Source of the DNA: Pseudooceanicola pacificus
GTDB lineage: Bacteria > Pseudomonadota > Alphaproteobacteria > Rhodobacterales > Rhodobacteraceae
Length of the DNA stretch: 64,000 nucleotides
Reading direction: 5' to 3'
Assembly: GCF_009789075.1 (NCBI RefSeq)
Contig: NZ_WNXQ01000007.1
Coordinates: forward strand, 124,001 to 188,000
Shown: positions 51,936 to 61,394 of the stretch, in pieces
How the letters are laid out: every line of letters begins with the position of its first letter
How positions within the stretch are numbered: position 1 is the stretch's first letter
Notes under the pieces: model-generated
The model's database searches: none
Told to the model about the DNA's origin: nothing
What the model saw: only the letters and a program-made list of their open reading frames with translations
Translations under genes and position numbers: made by a program

Positions 51936-52478
51936 CTGGCTCGCAGACCCCACAACGCTCCGCCGACACGCGACACCGGGCCCCGCATCAACGACAAGAT
52001 CCGCGCTCCTGAAATCCGCCTGATCGGCGCCGAGGGAGAGAACGTCGGAGTGGTTACCCCCTCCCGCGCCATGCAACTGGCCGAAGACGCCGGGCTGGAC
52101 CTTGTCGAGATCTCCCCGAACGCGACGCCGCCGGTCTGCAAGATCATGGATTTCGGCAAGTTCAAATACGAACAGCAGAAGCGCGAGTCCGAGGCCCGCA
52201 AGAAGCAGAAGATCATCGAGGTGAAGGAGGTGAAGTTCCGCCCCAACACCGATGTGCACGACTATGAGGTCAAGATGCGCAACGTGGTCCGCTTCCTCGA
52301 GAACGGCGACAAGGTCAAGGTGACCCTGCGCTTCCGCGGCCGCGAGATGGCCCACCAGAACCTGGGCCGCGAGCTGCTGGAACGCGTGGCCGAGGACGTG
52401 AAGGAAATCGGCAAGGTCGAGAACATGCCGAAGATGGAAGGCCGCCAGATGGTCATGATGATCGGCCCGACCAAGTAA
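51936..52478 (+). CDS. infC: Translation initiation factor IF-3, apparent CTG start
   Basis: IF-3 binds the 30S subunit, checks start-codon pairing and prevents subunit joining. The 180-residue product begins [20 protein letters not shown] after the start and has the N-domain [14 protein letters not shown], the lysine-rich linker [13 protein letters not shown] and the C-domain [17 protein letters not shown]. No ATG, GTG or TTG fits this N-terminus; AAGGA lies eight bases before a CTG in the correct frame. A rare start is expected for infC, because IF-3 represses its own non-AUG message. rpmI and rplT do not follow. Confidence 0.9.
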   Translation: MARRPHNAPPTRDTGPRINDKIRAPEIRLIGAEGENVGVVTPSRAMQLAEDAGLDLVEISPNATPPVCKIMDFGKFKYEQQKRESEARKKQKIIEVKEVKFRPNTDVHDYEVKMRNVVRFLENGDKVKVTLRFRGREMAHQNLGRELLERVAEDVKEIGKVENMPKMEGRQMVMMIGPTK

Positions 52479-52502
52479 CGGCACCGCCATCGCGACGAAC
52501 AG

Positions 52503-52532
52503 GGCCCGGCGCATTCCGCGACCGGGCCTTTT
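52503..52532 (+). terminator. Rho-independent terminator of infC
   Basis: GGCCCGG (52503-52509) pairs with CCGGGCC (52522-52528) and is followed by TTTT. It lies 24 bases after the infC stop. It also faces the ftsB 3' end. Confidence 0.85.
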
Positions 52533-52566
52533 CATTGTCCGATAGTCGAAACCGCAAGGCGCGGGA

Positions 52567-52866
52567 TCAGCGGATGACGATCTCGTCCGTGCGCAGCAGG
52601 CCCAGAACGTCGCGCGCCTGCTGGTCCAGCAGGTCCAGGTCCAGGTATTCGTCCGACAGGCGGCGGGTCAGGTTTTCCATATGCGCGACCTCGGCGTTCA
52701 ACTCGTCCCGCTGGGCGGTCAGCACGTCCTTCTCGGCCAGGATCTCGGCCCGGCGGAACAGCCCGTAATCCCCCTGCACGGCGGCAAAGGTGAAATAGAG
52801 CCCGAGGCTCAGCGCCACGGCAAAGAATACGAGAACCCCGACGGCGGGACGTTTGCTGATGGTCAT
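52567..52866 (-). CDS. ftsB: Septum formation initiator FtsB/DivIC-like protein
   Basis: A 99-residue bitopic inner-membrane protein of the divisome. Residues about 9-28 (GVLVFFAVALSLGLYFTFAA) form one membrane segment, followed by a periplasmic leucine-zipper coiled coil (AEILAEKDVLTAQRDELNAE) and the RRLSDEYLDLDLLDQQAR segment typical of the family. It links FtsL and FtsQ in septum synthesis. ATG follows GAGAGGCAGAGC. It is alone here, convergent with infC and divergent from the AidB-like gene. Confidence 0.88.
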   Translation of the reverse strand: MTISKRPAVGVLVFFAVALSLGLYFTFAAVQGDYGLFRRAEILAEKDVLTAQRDELNAEVAHMENLTRRLSDEYLDLDLLDQQARDVLGLLRTDEIVIR

Positions 52867-53028
52867 GCTCTGCCTCTCGTGCCGCCTCTGACGGGCGGCC
52901 TGCTCGCAACAGTATGACACAGCTGATTCGCGATGTGAATCGCCTTTTTTCCTTGGCCCGATCACGTTTTCCGCAAGCACTGGCCCGGCCTCCCGATCCC
53001 TGTCATCCTGTGGGCGGAGGATCACCCC

Positions 53029-54651
53029 ATGCGCACATCCCGGCCCCGCAGCCACCAGCCGACCCACGAGGTGACGAACCAGCCCGACCCGCGCGGTGCC
53101 CGCGACCTGTGGGCGCAGGACCGGGTGCTGCGCGACCACGCCGCCGCCGCCGGGGCGGATGGCGCGGCCCTGGCCGGGGCCGGCATCGCCTTTGGCACCG
53201 CAGAGGCGCTGCACGATGCCGCCGAGGCCCGCCGCGACCCGCCCCGGCTGGTGACCTATGACCGCGCGGGCCGCCGCGTGGACGAGGTGCATTTCGCCCC
53301 CGGCTACCACGCCACGATGACGCGCGGCCTGGCCCAGGGCTATGCCGCCCGCGCCTGGGAGGATGCGCCGGGCGGCCATGCCACCCATGCCGCGCTGACC
53401 TACATGCTCTCGCAGGTCGAACCCGGCTGCTGCTGCCCGATGACCATGACCTATGCCGCCGTGCCGGCGCTTTCGGCCGCGCCCGACCTCGCCGCGCTCT
53501 GGCAGCCGCGCCTCATTTCGCGCGGATACGACCCGCGCCCCCTGCCCGCCGGCGACAAGGCCTCGCTCACCCTCGGGATGGCGATGACCGAGAAACAGGG
53601 CGGATCGGACGTGCGCGCCAACACCACCCGGGCCGAACGCGCGGGCGATCACTACCTGTTGACCGGGCACAAATGGTTCTGCTCGGCCCCGATGTCCGAC
53701 GGGTTCCTCACGCTGGCACAGGCGCCCGAGGGGCTGACCTGCTTCCTTGTGCCCCGCTGGCTGGAGGGCGAGCGCAATCCCTTTGCCCTGCAGCGGCTGA
53801 AGGCCAAGCTGGGCAACCACGCCAATGCCTCCTCCGAGGTCGAATTTGCCGGCACCCGGGCCTGGCGCCTGGGGGACGAGGGCGCCGGGGTCAAGACCAT
53901 CATCGAGATGGTGCACCACACCCGGCTCGACACCGCGGTGGCCCCCGCCGGGCTGATGCGCGCCGCCCTGGCCGAAGCCCATTGGTGGGCCTCGGGCCGC
54001 ACGGCGTTCCAGCGCCGCCTGATCGACCAGCCGCTGATGCGCGCCGTTCTGGCCGATCTGACACTCGATCAGGAGGGCGCGGCGGCGCTGGCCTTCACCG
54101 CCGCGCGCGCCTTCGACGGCAGGTCCGAGGAGGACCGCGCCCTGGCCCGCATCGCCGTGGCCCTGGCGAAATACCTCAACAACAAGCTCTGCCCGCAGGT
54201 CACCTATGAAGCGATGGAGTGCCTCGGCGGCATGGGCTATGTCGAGGACACCCCGATGCCCATGCTCTACCGCGAGGCGCCGCTGAACGGCATCTGGGAA
54301 GGCTCGGGCAATGTGATCTGCCTCGACATCCTGCGCACCCTCGCCCGCGCCCCGGAGGCGGGCGAGGCGCTCACCGCCAGCCTGATGGGCGCGGCCGGCG
54401 CGGATGCCCGGTTCGACGCCGCGCTCAAGGCCCACGCCACCCGCTGGCCGGGCCCGCCCGAAGAGGCCGAGGCCCGCTGGTTCGCCGAAAGCCTCGCCCG
54501 CCTGCTGGCCGCCGCCGCCCTGATCCGCCATGCCCCGCCCGCCGTGGCCGACGCCTATTGCGCCACCCGCCTGACCGGCGAGCGCGGCCGCACCGCAGGC
54601 GCGATCCCGGCCGCGGACCACGGCGCCATCCTGGCGCGCCTCGACAGCTGA
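53029..54651 (+). CDS. aidB: AidB-like acyl-CoA dehydrogenase family protein
   Basis: A 540-residue flavoprotein of the AidB group, which in E. coli is part of the adaptive response to alkylation and binds DNA. THEVTNQPDPRGARDLWAQD at the start, SLTLGMAMTEKQGGSDVRAN (AidB-specific flavin loop), HKWFCSAPMSDGFLTLAQAP and AMECLGGMGYVEDTPMPMLY with LNGIWEGSGNVICLDILR are all typical. Length equals the E. coli protein. Whether it responds to alkylation here cannot be told; no ada or alkB is nearby. Confidence 0.9.
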   Translation: MRTSRPRSHQPTHEVTNQPDPRGARDLWAQDRVLRDHAAAAGADGAALAGAGIAFGTAEALHDAAEARRDPPRLVTYDRAGRRVDEVHFAPGYHATMTRGLAQGYAARAWEDAPGGHATHAALTYMLSQVEPGCCCPMTMTYAAVPALSAAPDLAALWQPRLISRGYDPRPLPAGDKASLTLGMAMTEKQGGSDVRANTTRAERAGDHYLLTGHKWFCSAPMSDGFLTLAQAPEGLTCFLVPRWLEGERNPFALQRLKAKLGNHANASSEVEFAGTRAWRLGDEGAGVKTIIEMVHHTRLDTAVAPAGLMRAALAEAHWWASGRTAFQRRLIDQPLMRAVLADLTLDQEGAAALAFTAARAFDGRSEEDRALARIAVALAKYLNNKLCPQVTYEAMECLGGMGYVEDTPMPMLYREAPLNGIWEGSGNVICLDILRTLARAPEAGEALTASLMGAAGADARFDAALKAHATRWPGPPEEAEARWFAESLARLLAAAALIRHAPPAVADAYCATRLTGERGRTAGAIPAADHGAILARLDS

Positions 54652-54729
54652 GGCCCCCGCCCTGCGGACAAGACCGTCAACGCCTTCGCATTGCCTTGCG
54701 ACTGGCCGGCTTCGCCCTCCCGCAGGTCC

Positions 54730-54844
54730 GCCTCCGGCGGGAGTATTTTGGACGAGATGAAGCCTGGTGCCGGTTCCCCGGCTTCCTCTGGCCCGAAATA
54801 TCCCGGGGGAGTCCGCGCGCAGCGCGGGCGGGGGCAGCGCCCCC
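54730..54844. repeat. Two intergenic repeat elements (33 bp and 67 bp) after the AidB-like gene
   Basis: 54730-54762 is a full copy of the 33-bp element (GCCTCCGGCGGGAGTATTTT start, GAGATGAAG end). 54778-54844 is a 67-bp element in the minus orientation with two hairpins: GGGGGC-GCT-GCCCCC and CCGCGC-TGC-GCGCGG, ending GAGGAAGCCGG. The 67-bp element recurs at 58839 with paired changes that keep the second stem. The 575-base spacer contains no gene I can support. Confidence 0.85.
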
Positions 54845-55178
54845 TTCCGGGGGTCAAACCCCGAACAGCAAAAGGGCAATGGATCGACCGATCCAGCCGG
54901 ACCATCACTTGTTTCGGGAGCGCCGCAAATCATGGGCGGACCGGGCGCCCCTCGCTCCTCCAACCGGCAAGGCCCCGACCGATGCGGACCGGCACGAGGG
55001 CTGTCCCCGACGCCCCCAAACGGGTGAAGCGGCCTGGTCGCGCGCCCGCGTCCCGTCCAACCGTCCTATTGTTCCGCCAGCCGCCTCCGCCTGCCCATCG
55101 GGTCGTCGCGGGCTTCCGCCATGCGCCGCACCCTCACCGCCGCGCCGAGACGGCCGGCACAAGGCACGGCCCCAAACG

Positions 55179-55202
55179 AAAACGCACCGCCGAAGCGGTG
55201 CG
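55179..55202 (-). terminator. Rho-independent terminator of the aldolase gene (UUCG loop)
   Basis: On the minus strand an 8-bp stem CGCACCGC/GCGGTGCG closes on TTCG, a very stable tetraloop, and is followed by TTTT. It lies 25 bases after the aldolase stop. Confidence 0.88.
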
Positions 55203-55226
55203 CCCTCATCCGTCCTGTCCCGGCTC

Positions 55227-56123
55227 TCAGCCCGCGACCGAAGCCGCGTGGATGCTGTCGACCGTCCCGGCCAGCGTCGTGTCGAAATCGCTGTCCGCCT
55301 GCTGCGCCGACAGCCCCTCGGTCAGCGCGCGCGAGAACGAGGCAATCACACCGGTGTTCTGCGACAGGCGCCGGTTGGCCTCGTCACGCGAATAGCCGCC
55401 GGACAGGGCGACGACGCGCATCACCTTGGGATGGTCCACCAGCGTCTTGTAGTGGTTCGCCACCTCGGGCAGCGTCAGCTTGAGCATGATCTCCTGCCCC
55501 TCGGGCAGCAGGTCGAGCTGCTTGGAGATTTCGCCCAGCAGGATGATCTCGGCCTCGGACTTGTCGGGGATCGAGATCGTCACCTCGGGCTCGATGATCG
55601 GCATCAGCCCGTGGCCGAGGATCTGCTTGCCCACCTCGAACTGCTGCGCCACGACCGCGGCAATGCCCGAGGGCGAGGCCGCGTCGATGACCGAGCGCAT
55701 CTTGGTCCCGAAGATCCCCTTGGAAACCGCCTTTTCCAGCAGCGCGTCCAGCTCGGGCATCGGCTTCATCAGCTTCACGCCGTCGGCCTCGTCCGCCAGG
55801 CCCTTGTCGACCTTGAGGAAAGGCACCACGCCGCGGTCTTCCCACAGGAACTGCGCCGAGGGTTTGCCGTCGATATCGCCGTCCATGGTGCGTTCGAACA
55901 GGATGGCGCCGATCACCTTCTCGCCGCTGAAGGCGGGCGATTTCACGATCCGCGCGCGCATCTCGTGGATCAGCGAATACATCTCCGCCTCGCCGTCATA
56001 GGCGTCTTCCTCGATACCGTAAAGCTTGAGCGCCTTGGGGGTGGACCCGCCGCTCTGATCCAGCGCGGCGATGAAACCGCCCGCCGTGCGCATCTGTTCT
56101 GCCTGTTTCTCGTTTGCCATCAT
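55227..56123 (-). CDS. fda: Fructose-bisphosphate aldolase class I
   Basis: A 298-residue Schiff-base aldolase of the bacterial class I type, interconverting fructose-1,6-bisphosphate with glyceraldehyde-3-phosphate and dihydroxyacetone phosphate. Signs: [20 protein letters not shown] near residue 15, the ILFERTMDG segment, [35 protein letters not shown] around the catalytic lysine and [17 protein letters not shown]. Two adjacent ATGs (56123, 56120) follow GGCGGA. It lies downstream of pgk on the same strand with about 100 bases between, and has its own terminator. Confidence 0.93.
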   Translation of the reverse strand: MMANEKQAEQMRTAGGFIAALDQSGGSTPKALKLYGIEEDAYDGEAEMYSLIHEMRARIVKSPAFSGEKVIGAILFERTMDGDIDGKPSAQFLWEDRGVVPFLKVDKGLADEADGVKLMKPMPELDALLEKAVSKGIFGTKMRSVIDAASPSGIAAVVAQQFEVGKQILGHGLMPIIEPEVTISIPDKSEAEIILLGEISKQLDLLPEGQEIMLKLTLPEVANHYKTLVDHPKVMRVVALSGGYSRDEANRRLSQNTGVIASFSRALTEGLSAQQADSDFDTTLAGTVDSIHAASVAG

Positions 56124-56227
56124 AAATTCCGCCTAAAATCCCTGTCTTTCCCGGCCCCGCAGGGGCTCCCTTCGCTTCTAGGCGAGCGGCCCTGCGGTTG
56201 CAATTACGGTGGCGCTAACGCCGGCCC

Positions 56228-57412
56228 TCAGCCGCCAAGCGCGGCCACGCCCGGCAGGGTCTTGCCTTCCATCCACTCCAGGAACGCCCCCCCGGCGGTG
56301 GAGATATAGGTGAAATCCCCGGAAACTCCGGCCGCGTTCAGCGCCGCCACGGTGTCGCCGCCGCCCGCGACCGAGATCAAGCTGCCCGCCCTGGTCATCT
56401 CCGCCGCCTTCTGCGCGGCGGCCACGGTTGCGGTGTCGAATGGCGCGATCTCGAAGGCGCCAAGCGGGCCGTTCCAGATCAGCGTCTTCGCATTCGACAT
56501 GGCATCGGCAATCCGCGCCACGCTCTCGGGGCCTGCATCCAGGATCATCGCATCCGCGGGGCAGCCGGTGGCGGGCACCGTCTCATGCGCCGCGCCTGCC
56601 TTGAACTCGCGCGCCACAACCACATCCGAGGGCAGGATGATGGTGCAGCCCAGATCCATCGCCTTCAGGCGGATCTGCTTGGCGGTCTCGGTCATGTCAT
56701 GTTCGGCCAGGGACTTGCCGATATCGATCCCCTCGGCGGCGAGGAAGGTATTGGCCATGCCGCCCCCGATCACCAGCCGGTCGACCTTTTCCAACAGGTT
56801 GCCCAGCAGGTCGAGCTTGGTCGACACCTTGGCCCCGCCCACCACGGCCATCACCGGCCGCTGCGGCTGGCCAAGCGCGGCCTCCAGCGCCTCCAGCTCG
56901 GCCTGCATCAGACGGCCGGCGCAGGAGGGCAGCAGATGCGCCAGCGCCTCGGTCGAGGCATGCGCCCGGTGGGCGGCCGAGAAGGCGTCGTTGCAGAAGA
57001 TGTCGCCCAGTCTGGCGAGACGTTCGGCCAGGGCGGGGTCGTTCTGTTCCTCGCCCGGATGGAAACGGATGTTCTCCAGCAGCAGAATCTCGGCGTTGCG
57101 CTGCTCCTCCGTGCCCTGTTCCAGCGCCTCCAGCGTCTCGACGAAGGCGACCGAATGGCCAAGGACCGCGCGCAGCGCCGAAAGGGTGACCCGCAGGCTC
57201 ATCTCGGGCACGACCTTGCCCTTGGGGCGGCCGAAATGCGCGATCAGAATCGGCTTGCCGCCGGCGCGCACGATATCCTCCACCGTCGGCGCGATGCGCT
57301 CGATCCTGGTGGCGTCGGTGACCTTGCCGCCCTCGACCGGCACGTTGATGTCCACTCGGACCAGCACGGTCTTGCCGCCCAGGTCCATGTCATCCAGCGT
57401 CTTCCAGCCCAT
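56228..57412 (-). CDS. pgk: Phosphoglycerate kinase
   Basis: A 394-residue glycolytic enzyme that transfers a phosphate from 1,3-bisphosphoglycerate to [23 protein letters not shown] and [12 protein letters not shown] at the N-terminus, [49 protein letters not shown] and the C-terminal [16 protein letters not shown] nucleotide loop are all present. ATG 57412 follows GGGAG at a slightly long distance. With the downstream aldolase it forms a lower-glycolysis/gluconeogenesis pair; gap is not in the window. Confidence 0.97.
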   Translation of the reverse strand: MGWKTLDDMDLGGKTVLVRVDINVPVEGGKVTDATRIERIAPTVEDIVRAGGKPILIAHFGRPKGKVVPEMSLRVTLSALRAVLGHSVAFVETLEALEQGTEEQRNAEILLLENIRFHPGEEQNDPALAERLARLGDIFCNDAFSAAHRAHASTEALAHLLPSCAGRLMQAELEALEAALGQPQRPVMAVVGGAKVSTKLDLLGNLLEKVDRLVIGGGMANTFLAAEGIDIGKSLAEHDMTETAKQIRLKAMDLGCTIILPSDVVVAREFKAGAAHETVPATGCPADAMILDAGPESVARIADAMSNAKTLIWNGPLGAFEIAPFDTATVAAAQKAAEMTRAGSLISVAGGGDTVAALNAAGVSGDFTYISTAGGAFLEWMEGKTLPGVAALGG

Positions 57413-57542
57413 CCGGCGGCACTCCCTTGCATTGCGTCGCCGGTTTCCTGCCCGCTCCCCACGCATCCGTCAACAGGCCCCGGCTTGGCAATCCGCCGCA
57501 GGGCCACTATGGGTTGCCGGAACGACACCAAAGGAGGCCCCG

Positions 57543-58049
57543 ATGGCCGAGATCAAGGACCCCGAGAACACCATCCTTCTGGAACTGAAAGGCGGCACCG
57601 TCACCATCGAGCTGCTGCCCGACATCGCCCCCAAGCACGCCGAGCGGATGAAGGAACTGGCCCGGGCCGGCGCCTACGACAACGTAGCCTTCCACCGGGT
57701 GATCGAGGGCTTCATGGCCCAGACCGGCGACGTGGCCCACGGCAACATGGAACAGGATTTCAACATCCGCATGGCCGGCACCGGCGGCTCGGACCTGCCG
57801 AACCTGCCGGCGGAATTCTCGAACATCCCGCATGACCGGGGCACTCTCGGCGCGGCGCGGTCGCAGAATCCGAACTCGGCCAATTCGCAGTTCTTCATCA
57901 ACTTCAAGGACAACCATTTCCTCAACCGCCAGTACACGGTCTACGGCCGGGTCATCGGCGGCATGGAACATGTCGATGCCATCGCGCGGGGCGAACCGCC
58001 CGCGGCGCCGGACCGGATGATCTCGGTCAAGGTGGCCGCCGATGCGTAA
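57543..58049 (+). CDS. ppiB: Cytoplasmic peptidyl-prolyl cis-trans isomerase (cyclophilin)
   Basis: A 168-residue cyclophilin that speeds proline isomerisation during folding. VAFHRVIEGFMAQTGDVAHG holds the catalytic arginine, NSANSQFFINFKDNHFLNRQ the substrate-binding phenylalanine, and YGRVIGGMEHVDAIARG the C-terminal part. No signal peptide. AAAGGAGG precedes the ATG perfectly. The stop overlaps the start of a second, exported cyclophilin by eight bases, so the two are coupled. Confidence 0.95.
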   Translation: MAEIKDPENTILLELKGGTVTIELLPDIAPKHAERMKELARAGAYDNVAFHRVIEGFMAQTGDVAHGNMEQDFNIRMAGTGGSDLPNLPAEFSNIPHDRGTLGAARSQNPNSANSQFFINFKDNHFLNRQYTVYGRVIGGMEHVDAIARGEPPAAPDRMISVKVAADA

Positions 58050-58593
58050 CGCGGCCCTGGCCCTGGCACTGACCCTGGCGGCGGGCCCCGCGCTCGCCAC
58101 CGGCCTCAAGATCGAGGTCGCCGGCGAGGCACAGGGCACCATCACCATCGACCTGTTCGAGGATGTCGCCCCCGGGCACGTCGCCCGGATCACCGAACTC
58201 GCGGAAAAGGGCGCCTATGACAATGTCGCCTTTCACCGGGTGATCGAGGGCTTCATGGCCCAGACCGGCGACGTGCAGTTCGGCAAGATGGGCGGCGACA
58301 TGCGCCTGGCCGGGCGCGGCGATTCCGGCATGCCCGATCTCAAGGCCGAATTCTCCGACATCCCCTTTGACCGGGGCATCGTCGGGATGGGGCGCAAGGC
58401 GGACCCGGACAGCGCCAATGCGCAGTTCTTCATCATGTTCGCCCCGGGCTACCACCTGAACGGCCAGTACACCGTCGTGGGCAAGGTGACCTCGGGCATG
58501 GACGTGGTCGACGCGATCAAGCGCGGCACCGGGGCGAATGGCGCCGTGATCGGCGCGCCCGATTACATGGCAACCGTCACGGTCACCGACTGA
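58042..58593 (+). CDS. Exported (periplasmic) peptidyl-prolyl cis-trans isomerase (cyclophilin)
   Basis: A 183-residue cyclophilin with a Sec signal peptide (RNAALALALTLAAGPALAT, cleavage near residue 19). The core repeats the catalytic VAFHRVIEGFMAQTGD and NAQFFIMFAPGYHLNGQYTV. It should assist folding in the periplasm. ATG lies inside the last codons of the cytoplasmic paralogue, an arrangement that arose by duplication and gain of a signal. No later gene joins the unit; a repeat-rich spacer follows. Confidence 0.93.
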   Translation: MRNAALALALTLAAGPALATGLKIEVAGEAQGTITIDLFEDVAPGHVARITELAEKGAYDNVAFHRVIEGFMAQTGDVQFGKMGGDMRLAGRGDSGMPDLKAEFSDIPFDRGIVGMGRKADPDSANAQFFIMFAPGYHLNGQYTVVGKVTSGMDVVDAIKRGTGANGAVIGAPDYMATVTVTD

Positions 58594-58668
58594 CGGCAGG
58601 AGGCACCGGCGCAAGGCCGGTGCACCACCCCCCGGCTGCCCCGCCGGCCGAAGGCACGCAGCCCCACC

Positions 58669-58905
58669 CTTCATCTCGTCCGAAATACTCCCGCCGGAGG
58701 CTCCGACACGGGCCACCGGCGGTGACCGCGGATTGACTCCGGACCCTTCCACGGCTTTCGCCCCGTGCAAGGGGCGCGAAGGAAAGCCGAGGGCGCATGT
58801 CCCGGGATCGCGCGGCGGGCAAGCCGGCGGCCCGGGATGGGGGCTCTGCCCCCGCCGCACCTGCGGTGCGACTCCCCCGGCATATTTCCGGCAAGAGGAA
58901 GCAGG
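58669..58905. repeat. 33-bp and 67-bp intergenic repeat elements before the TRAP operon terminator
   Basis: 58669-58701 is a full 33-bp element in the minus orientation (CTTCATCTCGTCCGAAATAC start). 58839-58905 is the 67-bp element in the plus orientation: hairpin GGGGGC-TCT-GCCCCC, hairpin CGCACC-TGC-GGTGCG, then CATATTTCCGGCAAGAGGAAG-like tail. The 432-base spacer between the convergent cyclophilin and TRAP genes holds no gene. Confidence 0.85.
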
Positions 58906-58972
58906 GGCGCGGCACCTGTCCCGGGCGCCCGCACCCGGTCCTGCCGGAGGCGGGACCGGGGACATGGAACAA

Positions 58973-58999
58973 GGCCGCGCCCGGCAGGGCGCGGCCTTT
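58973..58999. terminator. Bidirectional terminator between cyclophilin and TRAP genes
   Basis: A perfect 10-bp stem, GGCCGCGCCC with GGGCGCGGCC, closes on a four-base loop. It is followed by TTTCCTTT on the plus strand and TT on the minus strand. It lies 29 bases past the TRAP large-permease stop. Confidence 0.8.
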
Positions 59000-59025
59000 C
59001 CTTTGGATCAGGCTGCCGCAGCGGC

Positions 59026-61380
59026 TCAGTTTGGCATCAGGTTCGGCACGATGGTCACGATGCCCGGCACGAACCACAGGATCGCCAGCCCCACCACCTG
59101 GATCAGCACGAAGGGCACGATGCCGCGGTAGATGTGCCCCGTGGTGACCGAGGCCGGCGCCACCCCGCGCAGGTAGAACAGCGCGAAGCCGAAGGGCGGG
59201 GTCAGGAACGAGGTCTGCAGGTTCACCGCGATCATGATCGTCACCCATTTCGGATCGAAGGTCCCGCCGTAGATCACCGGCCCCACGATCGGGATCACGA
59301 TGTAGATGATCTCGAGGAAATCCAGCACGAAGCCCAGGATGAACAGCACCAACATCACCAGCAGGAACACCGTGAACTCGTTGTCGAAGCTGCGCAGGAA
59401 GGTCTGGATGTAGTGCTCGCCCCCGAAGGAGATCACCACCAGGTTCAGCAGCTGCGAGCCGATCAGGATGGTGAAGACCATCGAGGTCACCTTGGCCGTC
59501 TCGCGCACCACCGGGCTGAGGACGCCGCCCTTGAACAGCACCCAGCCCGAATAGGCCAGACCGAAGGCCGCATAGAGGAAGCAGCCATAGGCCACGAGGA
59601 AGGCGATCCAGTTTTCGAGCCCGACCGAACTGGAGTTGATCCGCACGTCGAAATTCGCGCCGATCAGGATCATGATCACCACCGCGAAGGTCGCGTTGAT
59701 GATGATCCGCCCCGACTGCCCGCGCTCGCGCAGCTTGCGGTAGGCGGCCAGCATGATCGCACCTGCCGCGCCGAGCGCCGCCGCCGGTGTCGGGTTGGTG
59801 ATGCCCCCCAGGATCGAGCCCAGCACCGCCACGATCAGGACCAGCGGCGGAAAGACCACGCGGATCAGCTCGTTCTCGGCCAGACGCATCGCCGCGTGGC
59901 GGCAGCCCCAGAGGGTCACAGCCAGAGGCAGCGCGATGATCAGGAAGGTCGACATCGCCGAAGTGTCCGGCCGGATGAAGAAGACATCCGCCAGCAGCCC
60001 CAGCACCGCGCCCGCCGCCCCGATGATCAGCGGCTCGGCATTGGCCGAGGGCTTGGCCCCGCGCGCCGCCGCCAGCACCAGCATCAGCAGCACGAAGATC
60101 GTGGCCACGCCGGTGCCGATCGGCGCCGCCTCGGCCAGTTTGAACTGGCGCAGCTGTTCGACCTGTTCCGCGCTCAGCCGGACGCTTTCGGTCTGCCCGC
60201 CCGCAGCGGTGATGGCCTGCTGCTGCTGGACGGCCAGGTCCCATTTGGCCTGGCCGTGCAGCTCGATCATCGCCGCCCGGCAGGAGTCCGAGACATTGGT
60301 GCGCAGCACCGCGCCCTGCGACGCCTCGGAGAAGGCATCGACCTGCAGCGACTGCGACCCGATCACGCCGACCTCGGCCAGCAGGAAGGCCCCGCCGATC
60401 ACCAGCACGGGCACCAGGACGAACCAGGTCATGGTCTCGCCCCGGGTGCGCGCCTCGCCGCCGGCATATTCGACATGGACAGCGGGTGCCTTGGACGGGT
60501 TGAACAGCGCGAAGCAGAAGGCATAGCCGGCATAGAGCACAGCCAGCAGGATCCCCGGCAGCATCGCCGCCTGGAACAGCGTGCCGACCGAGACAACCGC
60601 CGGGCGGCCCAGATAGGTCAGCGCGTCGGAGCAGCCGAAGCTGTGCGCCCGTGCCTCCTGCGCGGCCGAGTAGAGGTCGCCCGCCAGGGTGCCCAGCAGG
60701 ACGATCACGATGGACGGCGGGATGATCTGCCCCAGCGTGCCCGAGGCCGCGATGACCCCGGTGGACAGTTCGGGCGAATAGCCGTTGCGCAGCATGGTCG
60801 GCAGCGACAGCAGGCCCATGGTCACCACGGTGGCGCCCACGATCCCGGTGGAGGCCGCGAGGAAGGCGCCCACGACGACAACCGACACGGCCAGGCCGCC
60901 CGGCAGCGGGCCGAAGACGCGCGCCATGGTGGTCAGCAGATCGTTGGCGATCTTCGACCGCTCCAGCGTGATGCCCATCATCACGAACATCAGCACCGCC
61001 AGCAGCGTCTCGATCGACTGCCCGGCAAAGACGCGTTCGTTCATCCGGTTCACGATGAAGGACAGGTTGCGGTCCATCGCGGTTTCCCAGCCCCGTTCGA
61101 ACAGCGGCTGCGCCACGGTCGGCAGGTCCGGGTAGCGGAAGGTGGATATGCTGTCGGGTCTGACACCCGCCGCGACGAGGTCGCGATAGGCCTGCGATCC
61201 CGCATCCACCACGTTGTGGACCAGCACCCCGGTGCTGTCGAGGAAGGCGATGATGGTGAAGGCAAAGACGCCGGCGCCCGAGATGGCAAAGGCGACGGGG
61301 AAGCCCGAGAGAATACCGGCGAAAAGGCTGAGAAAGACGATGATCAGCCCGATCTCGACGCCGTCCAGTCCGAATAGCAT
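59026..61380 (-). CDS. TRAP transporter large permease (DctM), extended form
   Basis: The sodium-coupled channel subunit of a TRAP importer. At 784 residues it is much longer than the usual 430. The N-terminal half has GVEIGLIIVFLSLFAGILSG and ASGTLGQIIPPSIVIVLLGT; the second conserved half begins near residue 530 with GGITNPTPAAALGAAGAIML and ends with TSFLTPPFGFALFYLRGVAP. Between them, roughly residues 240-500, are extra hydrophobic segments and a soluble, Gln-rich stretch (AKWDLAVQQQQAITAAGGQT). Long DctM proteins occur with keto-acid-type binding proteins. It lies 14 bases after the small permease. Confidence 0.92.
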   Translation of the reverse strand: MLFGLDGVEIGLIIVFLSLFAGILSGFPVAFAISGAGVFAFTIIAFLDSTGVLVHNVVDAGSQAYRDLVAAGVRPDSISTFRYPDLPTVAQPLFERGWETAMDRNLSFIVNRMNERVFAGQSIETLLAVLMFVMMGITLERSKIANDLLTTMARVFGPLPGGLAVSVVVVGAFLAASTGIVGATVVTMGLLSLPTMLRNGYSPELSTGVIAASGTLGQIIPPSIVIVLLGTLAGDLYSAAQEARAHSFGCSDALTYLGRPAVVSVGTLFQAAMLPGILLAVLYAGYAFCFALFNPSKAPAVHVEYAGGEARTRGETMTWFVLVPVLVIGGAFLLAEVGVIGSQSLQVDAFSEASQGAVLRTNVSDSCRAAMIELHGQAKWDLAVQQQQAITAAGGQTESVRLSAEQVEQLRQFKLAEAAPIGTGVATIFVLLMLVLAAARGAKPSANAEPLIIGAAGAVLGLLADVFFIRPDTSAMSTFLIIALPLAVTLWGCRHAAMRLAENELIRVVFPPLVLIVAVLGSILGGITNPTPAAALGAAGAIMLAAYRKLRERGQSGRIIINATFAVVIMILIGANFDVRINSSSVGLENWIAFLVAYGCFLYAAFGLAYSGWVLFKGGVLSPVVRETAKVTSMVFTILIGSQLLNLVVISFGGEHYIQTFLRSFDNEFTVFLLVMLVLFILGFVLDFLEIIYIVIPIVGPVIYGGTFDPKWVTIMIAVNLQTSFLTPPFGFALFYLRGVAPASVTTGHIYRGIVPFVLIQVVGLAILWFVPGIVTIVPNLMPN

Positions 61381-61394
61381 TGTCTAGCGTCCCT

